Made by a program: the position numbers and the translations under genes
DNA from: Mesorhizobium sp.
GTDB lineage: Bacteria > Pseudomonadota > Alphaproteobacteria > Rhizobiales > Rhizobiaceae
Direction: 5' to 3'
Length of the DNA stretch: 64,000 nt
Assembly: GCF_023954305.1 (NCBI RefSeq)
Contig: NZ_JAMLIG010000001.1
Span: forward strand, 248,001 to 312,000
Part shown: positions 6,600 to 13,966 of the stretch, one piece after another
How the letters are laid out: each line of letters opens with the position of its first letter
Position numbering within the stretch: the first letter of the stretch is position 1
Notes under the pieces: model-generated
The model's input: the letters and a program-made list of their open reading frames with translations, nothing else
Told to the model about the DNA's origin: nothing
Database searches by the model: none

Positions 6600-8393
6600 C
6601 TATTGCCGGAGAAACTCGCGCACCGGGGATTGCGTCCCGTCGACATAGGTGACCTGGACCGCCATCGAAGTCACGTCCTTGGTGACCTTGAAGTAGGGCA
6701 GCACGCCGTCCGGCAGCGCATAGGGATCCTTTTCGTTGCAGGGCGGCATCTCTAAAATCTTGTCGAGGGAAGTTCCGTTCAGGCTGTAGCGCACCTCCTT
6801 GACCGCACAGCGGTAGGACAGGATCTGCGTGTAGTAGACCAGACCGGTGTTACCGCTGGCGTCGAAGGCGATCCACGAGGTCCAGAACTGGTCGAGGATC
6901 TGCTTGTTGCCCTGTTGCAGTGCGCCCCTCGGGTCGAAGGGCAGGTCGAACGGTCCGGCCAGATTGCCGCGAGGATCGATATAGCGGATCGAGATCACCG
7001 TCGGTTCGTTGACGGTCGGAATCTGGAAGGACGGGTTCGGCATCGGTTTGCCGGTGCGCTGGTCTATGCTCGCCATCAGCCCGGTGTCGACATAGGGCCC
7101 GTCATTGCTCATACGCCATGAGATCGCGGTCGCGGCTTCCGGCAGCGAGACGGAGATGATCCAGCCCTGGTTGGAGCGCGTGGGAATGAGCGTCGGTGCA
7201 AAGCTCGCCGGATCGAGAGCATTGCCCAGCGCCGCCAGCCTGCGCCTGGTATCGTCGAGCCAGACCGCGAGTTCGGCGTGGTCGACGAAGAATTTCACGA
7301 GGCCGCCATCCTTCTCGTAGTTCAGGAATGTCTGCAGCGCCTCGCCTTCCGCGCGCTTGTCGGCCAGCGACTGGGTACCGAGGCGGTCCAGCGAATGTTC
7401 CTTCGACAGGAAGTAGTATCCGGGCGCATAGGCCGGATTGGCGGCGATGAAGGCGTTCAGACGCTCGATGCGCTGCGCATCGTCGAACTGCAGGGCATGG
7501 AACAGCTTGACCGCCGGCGACTTGCCCCGGCCGGCCAATTCTCCAAAGACTTCGCGCGCGCCGGCGCGTCCGTCCTGCACCCTGAGCAGCGTCGCGAAAC
7601 GCTGGTACGGGTCAATCGCGTCGACGTCGAAATTGGCGAAGGCGAGATAGCTGCGCCGGGCATTGACCATGTCGCCGCCGAGCTCCTGAACGCGCGCGTT
7701 GTGGTAGAATTCATCGGGCCGCTTGGGGTCGGCGATAATGCTCCCCTGTGCGGCCAGCGCCGCGAAGCCCTTGGCGATCGCGTCGACGGACACAGCGATC
7801 TGCTCGGTCGACTTCTGCAATTCGCCAACCTGTTTCGCCTGAGCGTCCTGCTTGGCCGCGATCTCATCCGTCAACTGCTTCACCTCGCCAATCCGCTCTG
7901 TCTGCGCGTCCTGCCTGGTGGCGATCTGGTCGGTCGACTGCCTGACGTCGTCGACAGCCTTCCGCGTCTCGGTCACCGTCTTCTGGGTTTCGGTTACCGT
8001 CTGCTCGATCTTCTCGACCCTCGCGGCGACGATGCCCATCGATTGCTGCATCTCGGCGACAGCGGGAATGAGCGAGGCGATCACGCCATTGTCGGCAGAC
8101 CTGTTCTGCTGCAAGGCGAAGATGCCGCCCGCAATCGCCGCGGTGGTGGTCGCAAACACCAGCGCGGGCATGGCCCTTGCCGCGAGAACGAGCCGGAAAA
8201 CGATGGCTGACGCGATGATCGCCGCGGCTACCGCCGCGACCATTGCGATATAGGCGGCGAACGGCGCAAGCGGGTTGAGAATGTCGGAGACGATGCCGGC
8301 GACGAAGCCGAGACTGGCCGCCCAGCGACCTGTGCGCGCAAGCGACGCGCGCAGGAGACCCGCCCCGCCGAGTGCATTCGAGATATCCGACAT
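6600..8393 (-). CDS. Membrane-anchored coiled-coil protein of unknown function
   Basis: A 597-residue protein. Residues about 28-105 hold two or three hydrophobic segments (PFAAYIAMVAAVAAAIIASAIVF and ALVFATTTAAIAGGIFAL). Residues about 110-215 form a long coiled coil built on a repeated unit (DQIATRQDAQTERIGEVKQ, DEIAAKQDAQAKQVGELQK). The rest is a soluble region with TPR-like helical stretches (NARVQELGGDMVNARRSYLAFANFD) and a beta-rich C-terminus. The overall plan is of a membrane sensor or scaffold, but I recognise no family. The ATG at 8393 follows GGGGGAG with ideal spacing, better than the ATG four codons earlier. Confidence 0.72.
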   Translation of the reverse strand: MSDISNALGGAGLLRASLARTGRWAASLGFVAGIVSDILNPLAPFAAYIAMVAAVAAAIIASAIVFRLVLAARAMPALVFATTTAAIAGGIFALQQNRSADNGVIASLIPAVAEMQQSMGIVAARVEKIEQTVTETQKTVTETRKAVDDVRQSTDQIATRQDAQTERIGEVKQLTDEIAAKQDAQAKQVGELQKSTEQIAVSVDAIAKGFAALAAQGSIIADPKRPDEFYHNARVQELGGDMVNARRSYLAFANFDVDAIDPYQRFATLLRVQDGRAGAREVFGELAGRGKSPAVKLFHALQFDDAQRIERLNAFIAANPAYAPGYYFLSKEHSLDRLGTQSLADKRAEGEALQTFLNYEKDGGLVKFFVDHAELAVWLDDTRRRLAALGNALDPASFAPTLIPTRSNQGWIISVSLPEAATAISWRMSNDGPYVDTGLMASIDQRTGKPMPNPSFQIPTVNEPTVISIRYIDPRGNLAGPFDLPFDPRGALQQGNKQILDQFWTSWIAFDASGNTGLVYYTQILSYRCAVKEVRYSLNGTSLDKILEMPPCNEKDPYALPDGVLPYFKVTKDVTSMAVQVTYVDGTQSPVREFLRQ

Positions 8394-8492
8394 GTGCTCC
8401 CCCAAACCCGTTGCCGTATGCTACCCCATCGGCAGGGCTACGAGAACGTGGCTATTGCCGCGTCGTTCGGAGGCCAATGACCATATCTGCCC

Positions 8493-9956
8493 TCAGCGGC
8501 CGTTCCGCTCCAGCCGGTCCAGGAACCATTGGGTGAGCTTGACCCAGACCTCGTCCTTCTCGCCCGAATCCTCGTAGCCGTGGTCGAGGTCTGGGTTGTC
8601 GTTGACCTCGATGACGAAGACGCCTTCGGGGGTTTCCTTCAGATCGACGCCGTAGAGACCGTCGCCGATACAGCGCGCCGCCTTGACCGCCGTGTCGATG
8701 ACGATCTTCGGCGTCTCCTTGAGCGTGAAGGCCTTGACACCGCCCTGGTCGGGCTTGCCGCCGCGGTCGTGGTTGACGATCTGCCAGTGCTTCTTGGCCA
8801 TCAGATACTGCACGGCGAAGAGCGGCTCCCCGCCCAGCACCCCGACGCGCCAGTCGAACTGGGTGGGGATGTATTTCTGGGCGATGATCAGGTCGGAATC
8901 TTCCAGCCACGCGGTGGCCAATGCCTTCAGTTCGGCGAAGGTCGAAGCCTTCTTGACGCCGCGCGAAAAGGCGCTGTCGGGGATCTTCAACACCAGCGGA
9001 AAACCGAGCGCCTGGGCGGCCGGCTCCAGATCGGCGATGCCGGCGATGGTCACCGTCGGCGGCACCGGCACTTTGTTGAAGGTCATCAACTCGTTCAGAT
9101 AGACCTTGTTGGTGCAGCGGATCATCGACAGCGGGTCGTCGATGACCGGCATGCCCTCCTGCTGGGCGCGACGGGCAAAGCGGTAGGTGTGGTTCGAGAT
9201 GGACGTCGTCTCGCGGATGAACAATGCATCGTAATTGGCGAGTTTCGACAGATCCTTCCTCGTGATCGGCTCGACCTCCACCCCCATCTTCTCGGCGATG
9301 CGTGCCCAGTATTTCAGCGAGGAGATTGACGACGGGGAGAGTTCCTCCTGCGGATTGATCAGGGTAGCGAAGGTGTAGCGGGCGGGCGTCCGCTCCTTGG
9401 TGTCGCGCCATTCGCGGCCCGTATAGCGCTCGAGGCAGGCAAGGAAGGTTTTTTCCTCCTCGTCGGTCATGCGCGCGAGCGGCAGGAAGCCGATCTTGCG
9501 GATCGAGGCCCACTCGCCGCCATCCTTGATCGACACTTCGAGCGCAGGCGCGCGAAACCAGTCGAAGAGCAGCTTGGCGAACTTGTCCCAGGCCTTGGTC
9601 GGACCGATGCCGAAGAAGATGGGGACGCGGGAGGGGAAAACGCCTCCGACATCCTTGCGGCAGCGGTTCAGCGCCACCTCGAGTTCCGGCAGCGCATGCT
9701 CGTAGAGCTTCTTCTCGGACAGGTCGATCATCGTCTCGACCGTCGGGATCACCTTGTGGCCGCGCGAGCCTGCCAGCAGCGAGGCGTAGTAGCCGCGGCT
9801 CTGGTAGCCGACATTGTTGGACAGGTTGATCACCTTCGGCCGCACCCCGCGGAACAGCGAAGGATGGGTGAGATAGTCGCGGGTGGTGATGATCTTGTGC
9901 GGCGTCGCAAAGGGATCGATGTCGCTCTGCCGGCCGGTCAGGATAACCCAGGTCAT
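8493..9956 (-). CDS. RimK-type ATP-grasp ligase with N-terminal RimK-associated domain
   Basis: A 487-residue protein. The first about 190 residues resemble the domain often found ahead of RimK-like ligases (SLFRGVRPKVINLSNNVGYQSRGYYASLLAGSRGHKV). The C-terminal half is an ATP-grasp fold: MIRCTNKVYLNELMTFNKVPVPPT, GFPLVLKIPDSAFSRGVKK, LIIAQKYIPTQFDWRVGVLGGEPLFA, and the metal-binding GVFVIEVNDNPDLDHG. ATP-grasp ligases of this type join amino acids, often glutamate, to a protein or small-molecule carboxylate. The start codon abuts the stop of the GNAT/C39 gene, so the pair form one operon and probably one pathway. The acceptor is unknown. Confidence 0.88.
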   Translation of the reverse strand: MTWVILTGRQSDIDPFATPHKIITTRDYLTHPSLFRGVRPKVINLSNNVGYQSRGYYASLLAGSRGHKVIPTVETMIDLSEKKLYEHALPELEVALNRCRKDVGGVFPSRVPIFFGIGPTKAWDKFAKLLFDWFRAPALEVSIKDGGEWASIRKIGFLPLARMTDEEEKTFLACLERYTGREWRDTKERTPARYTFATLINPQEELSPSSISSLKYWARIAEKMGVEVEPITRKDLSKLANYDALFIRETTSISNHTYRFARRAQQEGMPVIDDPLSMIRCTNKVYLNELMTFNKVPVPPTVTIAGIADLEPAAQALGFPLVLKIPDSAFSRGVKKASTFAELKALATAWLEDSDLIIAQKYIPTQFDWRVGVLGGEPLFAVQYLMAKKHWQIVNHDRGGKPDQGGVKAFTLKETPKIVIDTAVKAARCIGDGLYGVDLKETPEGVFVIEVNDNPDLDHGYEDSGEKDEVWVKLTQWFLDRLERNGR

Positions 9957-11051
9957 CTATCTTCTTCCGAGAATGACCGCGGCGCGCAGCTTCTTGCCGA
10001 ATTGCGCCATCCGCATGAAGACGTCGTAGGGGATCGGGATGTTGGCGGCGTCGGCCGAGGTCTCGGCCTGCGCACCCTCGATCCAGGGGTCGTGGATGAC
10101 GATGTGCTCGCCGTCGTCGCCGATCGCCAGAACCCAGTGCGGCACTTTCTTGCCGAACATCACGAACCCGCTGATCAGAACCACGGCCAGTTTTCCGCCC
10201 GCGATCGCACCACGGATATCGTCCAGGGTGAAGGAGCGCGTCTCGACCGGAATGCCGTAGTCCTCGGCACGGTTCCGGAAATCGACCTGGGCGAGTTCCA
10301 TCACGCGCTTCTTCTCGGCGCTGCGCACCGACTGCAGGAAGAGCGCGCCGTAGAACGAAACGATGATCTCGGCGGAGAGGCCGTTCTCATGCGCCGCGAC
10401 CGCCAGTCCGAAAGGCTCGCACCCGCCCGGCCCGGACATCATGAAGACGGTGGTCGCCTCGCGCCACAGGCGTACCTCCATGACGGGCGACGGGGTGAAG
10501 TCGGGCAGATAATGCGCCATCGCCATCATCAGGCACGACGGGCCGCAGGTGAAGTCGGCCGTCTGCGCGTAAAATGGAACTCTCGTCGCGAAGGCGGCGC
10601 TGCCGCGGAGCACCTTCTCGTAGCGCAGCGCCGGGGCATGATCCTCGTAGTAGTCCGGCTCCATGCCGATACGCCGGTATCCGCTTTTCTCGTAGACGCG
10701 GATCGCGCGGGCATTGTCGTCCCGCACCTCGAGGCGAAGGATCAGCCGATCGTGGTCGTAGGCGATCTTCTCGGCCCGGTCGAGCAGCAGACGGCCGACG
10801 CCCGACCCGCCATGCTCGGCGGCGACCGCGATCGAATAGAGACGTGCAACGCCACTGCCGCGGCGGAACAGAACCATGCAGTAGCCGGCGACCCGGCCGT
10901 CGACTTCGGCGACCAGGGTCTCGGCGGTCTCGCGCTCGATCAACTGGCGGAACGAACGGCGCGAGATCCGATCAGTCGGGAAGACGGCGTTCTCGATCCG
11001 CACGAGCGCGTCGATGTCTGAGGCGCGGGCCGGGCGTATCGCAGCGGGCAT
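9957..11051 (-). CDS. GNAT acetyltransferase / peptidase C39-like fusion
   Basis: A 364-residue two-domain protein. Residues 1-150 are a GNAT domain (IRPARASDIDALVRIENAVF, YSIAVAAEHGGSGVGRLLLDRAE, DDNARAIRVYEKSGYRRIG). Residues about 155-364 are a papain-like C39-type domain: the Cys in ADFTCGPSCLMMAMAHY is the likely nucleophile, and VPHWVLAIGDDGEHIVIHDPW supplies the His and Asp. It is directly upstream of the RimK-type ligase, with no gap. GNAT, cysteine-peptidase and ATP-grasp combinations have been predicted from gene neighbourhoods to make or trim peptide tags. The start at 11051 matches the beginning of the GNAT fold but lacks a clear ribosome site. Confidence 0.85.
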   Translation of the reverse strand: MPAAIRPARASDIDALVRIENAVFPTDRISRRSFRQLIERETAETLVAEVDGRVAGYCMVLFRRGSGVARLYSIAVAAEHGGSGVGRLLLDRAEKIAYDHDRLILRLEVRDDNARAIRVYEKSGYRRIGMEPDYYEDHAPALRYEKVLRGSAAFATRVPFYAQTADFTCGPSCLMMAMAHYLPDFTPSPVMEVRLWREATTVFMMSGPGGCEPFGLAVAAHENGLSAEIIVSFYGALFLQSVRSAEKKRVMELAQVDFRNRAEDYGIPVETRSFTLDDIRGAIAGGKLAVVLISGFVMFGKKVPHWVLAIGDDGEHIVIHDPWIEGAQAETSADAANIPIPYDVFMRMAQFGKKLRAAVILGRR

Positions 11052-11178
11052 AAGGGGAGGAGGACCTCGACTGGGAGACGGCGCCGGATCGTTGCGAGAC
11101 GCTTGCGCCACCACATTAATGGATGGCGCTTTCGCTCCGCGATTCCGGCCGAATTGTGACAGGTTCCACCGCGACCCG

Positions 11179-11967
11179 CTAGCTCTTCGCGGCGGCGGGG
11201 AGAAGCTGCCGATAGGCGGAGCGGGCCACCGCTTCCATGGTGGATTCGGGCACGGCGCCGGCGATCGCGTAGCCGAACCCGCCGTCCAGCCAGTAGAAGG
11301 CGCGGGCGTCCGCATTTTCGAACAGGCGGAAGCCGGTCTCGTTCGTTCCGGCGGTCTGCGTCACGTAGAGCGAGATGCGGTTGCCGGAAAAGTCCTGATA
11401 CATGAACTGCGCGGCCGCTTTCTCGCCTGCGGGCAAGAGCCGCCCGCCGACAAGGCTGAAGCCTTCCGGTGCGAGATCGGGAGCCTTGAGCGTGGTTCCC
11501 ACCCGTTTCGACAGCCAGCCGACGAGATGGTCCTTCTGGTCGGCTCCGACTTCCACGACATGGAGCTTCTCGGCCGAATAGATGCGGTGCGCCGCCACCG
11601 CGCGTTCGGCCACCGGATCGGTGGCCCCGGCGATGCCGGCCGGGCCGCCGGCGCTGCCAAGCGCGTAGCCGCCCGCGCCCGCCGCCGCGATCAGCCCGGC
11701 GGCGATCGCGCCGCGCCACCAGCTTCGCATGCCGAACAGGTCCGACCCCTTGCCAAGTATCGTCTCGGTGAGCTTGCCCGGGACAGGCTCGTAGGCGACG
11801 GGGCCGAGTGCCATCTGCAGGCGCTGGCGGTCGGCATCGAAACGCGCCGACTTGATCTTCATGTCCGGATTGGCTTCCAGCCAGGCGCCGAATTCGTGCA
11901 TCCGTTCCGCCGGCAGTTCGCCGTCCAGTGCGAGATGGATGTCGCGTTCGGTGAATTCCGCCGTCAT
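11179..11967 (-). CDS. Anti-sigma factor, membrane-anchored
   Basis: A 262-residue protein. The N-terminal about 85 residues (FTERDIHLALDGELPAERMHEFGAWLEANPD) resemble the cytoplasmic sigma-binding domain of ECF anti-sigma factors, without an obvious HxxxCxxC zinc motif. A single transmembrane helix follows (GAIAAGLIAAAGAGGYALG, about residues 85-103), then a periplasmic domain (AHRIYSAEKLHVVEVGADQKDHLVGWLSKRVGTTL). Its start overlaps the stop of the ECF sigma gene by four bases, the usual arrangement for a sigma and its antagonist. The stimulus is not visible. Confidence 0.85.
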   Translation of the reverse strand: MTAEFTERDIHLALDGELPAERMHEFGAWLEANPDMKIKSARFDADRQRLQMALGPVAYEPVPGKLTETILGKGSDLFGMRSWWRGAIAAGLIAAAGAGGYALGSAGGPAGIAGATDPVAERAVAAHRIYSAEKLHVVEVGADQKDHLVGWLSKRVGTTLKAPDLAPEGFSLVGGRLLPAGEKAAAQFMYQDFSGNRISLYVTQTAGTNETGFRLFENADARAFYWLDGGFGYAIAGAVPESTMEAVARSAYRQLLPAAAKS

Positions 11968-12482
11968 CGCTGGACCACCCTGATCGTCCGCCGGCGCGAG
12001 GCATCCTCCAATTCCTTGCGCAATTCCTCCCGTCCTCTCGCTATGCGCGACATGACCGTGCCGGCCGGGATGCCGAGAACTGTCGCTGCCTCGGCATAGG
12101 TCAACCCCTCCACGGCGACGAGCACCAAAGCCGAACGCCGGTCCGGCGCGATCGCCTGCAACGCCTGCAGCACCTCACGGGCGGCGATGCTGTCGAACTG
12201 CGAAGGCTCCGTCGCCAGCGCCGCTCCGGTCGCGTCCTCATAGCTGACGGAGGCGCCCCGCCGCTTCGTCCTGCGCAACTGGTCGACGAACAGATGGTGC
12301 ATGATCGTGAACAGCCACCGGCGCGGATTGTCACCGTTCTGCCACCCTTCCATCCGCGTCAGCGCCTTCTCGATGCAGTCCTGCACCAGATCGTCCGCCA
12401 CGTCGCGGTCGCGCACCAGCGCGCGCGCATACCGGCGCAGGCGCGGCAATTCGGCAAGAATGGCACCCCGCTTCTCGTCCAT
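11964..12482 (-). CDS. ECF-family RNA polymerase sigma factor
   Basis: A 172-residue sigma factor with region 2 (RRYARALVRDRDVADDLVQDCIEKALTRMEGWQ, then NPRRWLFTIMHHLFVDQLRR) and region 4 (ALQAIAPDRRSALVLVAVEGLTYAEAATVLGIPAGTVMSRIARGREEL). Regions 1 and 3 are absent, as expected for the ECF class. The ATG at 12482 is chosen over an upstream start at 12569 because the extra residues are not sigma-like. It is coupled to the membrane anti-sigma factor and divergent from the MFS gene. Autoregulation from the 12.5-kb intergenic region is likely but unproven. Confidence 0.92.
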   Translation of the reverse strand: MDEKRGAILAELPRLRRYARALVRDRDVADDLVQDCIEKALTRMEGWQNGDNPRRWLFTIMHHLFVDQLRRTKRRGASVSYEDATGAALATEPSQFDSIAAREVLQALQAIAPDRRSALVLVAVEGLTYAEAATVLGIPAGTVMSRIARGREELRKELEDASRRRTIRVVQR

Positions 12483-12733
12483 GTCCCGTCCGGCGCGGGC
12501 GACCGGCTGATTCCGGTTTCGCCGACGCCATTGATACGCCGGGCCGGCCGCGACACAAAGAGCCTGCATGCGAAACGGCCTGCCTACGACGTGAACGCGC
12601 CGGGCGGGCGGTTATTCCCCGATTACCCGATCGATCAACCGAATTGAAGGAAGGCTCTGCGCAACTGATTGGACGCAGGCGCCATTTCGGCTATTGTGCA
12701 TATACACAATAGAGATCCGCCGAGGAGAACCCC

Positions 12734-13966
12734 GTGTCCCGAACCAGCGCTGCGACCCGCCCGTCCTTGCCGTGGCTCATCATCGTCTGCGGCTGTCTGA
12801 TCGCGGCTCTCACCTTCGGCCCGCGCTCTGCAATGGGTTTCTTCCAGCTGCCGATGCTGGCCGAAAAAGGCTGGGACCGTACCACTTTCGGCCTCGCCAT
12901 GGCGTTCCAGAACCTTGCCTGGGGGCTGGGCACGCCCGTCTTCGGCGCAATCGCCGACAGGTTCGGTACGTGGCGTGTGCTGGCCCTGTCGGGCATCCTC
13001 TATTCCAGCGGCCTGATCCTGATGGCGGTCGCCGACAGCCCTGCCCTGCTGCATATCGGCGGCGGCCTGCTGGTCGGCCTCGGCATCGCCTCCGGCTCGT
13101 TCGGCATCGTGCTCGCCGCCTTCGCGCGCAACGTCGCCCCTGAGAAGCGCAGTCTCGCCTTCGGCATCGGCACAGCGGCGGGCTCAGCCGGCATGTTTGT
13201 CTTCGCCCCGCTGAGCCAGGGCCTGATCGACGCCTACGGCTGGTTCGATTCGCTGGTCGCGATGAGCGCGATGATGCTCGTCATTCCGCTGCTCGCCATT
13301 CCGCTGCGGGGCAATTCGAGTAGCGGCAGGAACAGCCAGGCGGAGATCAGGCAATCGGTGGGTGAGGCGCTCAAGGAAGCTTTCGGTCACCAGAGCTACC
13401 TCCTCCTCGTGTCCGGCTTCTTCGTCTGCGGCTTTCAGGTCGCCTTCATCACCGCCCATTTCCCCGCTTACATCTCCGATATCGGCATCGAGGCGCGCTA
13501 TGCGGTGATCGCGCTGGCGCTGATCGGCTTCTTCAACATCATCGGCTCGCTCGCGTCCGGCTTCATCGGCCAGCGTTACTCGAAGCCCGCCTTCCTGTCG
13601 CTCATCTATCTCGGACGCTCGATCCTCATCACCTGGTTCCTGCTGGTGCCGCAGACCCCGTTCGTGGTGATCGCCTTCGCGGTGCTGATGGGCCTCCTGT
13701 GGCTGTCGACGGTGCCGCCGACCAATAGCCTCGTCGCGATCATGTTCGGCACGCGCCACCTCGGCCTCCTGGGCGGCATTGTTTTCCTGTCGCACCAGAT
13801 CGGCTCGTTCCTCGGCGTCTGGCTCGGCGGATACCTCTACGACATCTACGGCAGCTACGACGTGGTCTGGTGGCTCGGGGTCGCGCTCGGATTGTTCGCG
13901 GCGGTCGTCCACTGGCCGATCAGGGAGCGGCCGGTGGACCGTCCGGTGCTGGCGCCGGCGGAGTAA
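12734..13966 (+). CDS. MFS transporter (OxlT/monocarboxylate-like)
   Basis: A 410-residue inner-membrane protein with about 12 hydrophobic segments. The loop 2-3 signature is GAIADRFGTWRVL, and a second half begins near SYLLLVSGFFVCGFQVAF. This layout resembles the oxalate/formate antiporter and monocarboxylate group of the major facilitator superfamily; the substrate cannot be told from sequence. The GTG at 12734 follows GAGGAG at good spacing. Its last 47 bases overlap the 3' end of the convergent DUF2339 gene. Confidence 0.88.
   Translation: MSRTSAATRPSLPWLIIVCGCLIAALTFGPRSAMGFFQLPMLAEKGWDRTTFGLAMAFQNLAWGLGTPVFGAIADRFGTWRVLALSGILYSSGLILMAVADSPALLHIGGGLLVGLGIASGSFGIVLAAFARNVAPEKRSLAFGIGTAAGSAGMFVFAPLSQGLIDAYGWFDSLVAMSAMMLVIPLLAIPLRGNSSSGRNSQAEIRQSVGEALKEAFGHQSYLLLVSGFFVCGFQVAFITAHFPAYISDIGIEARYAVIALALIGFFNIIGSLASGFIGQRYSKPAFLSLIYLGRSILITWFLLVPQTPFVVIAFAVLMGLLWLSTVPPTNSLVAIMFGTRHLGLLGGIVFLSHQIGSFLGVWLGGYLYDIYGSYDVVWWLGVALGLFAAVVHWPIRERPVDRPVLAPAE

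Noticed and set aside
9696..11021. 441-residue plus-strand ORF opposite the RimK and GNAT/C39 genes
   Set aside because: Antisense shadow; composition is His/Arg/Asp-rich and no motif is recognisable.
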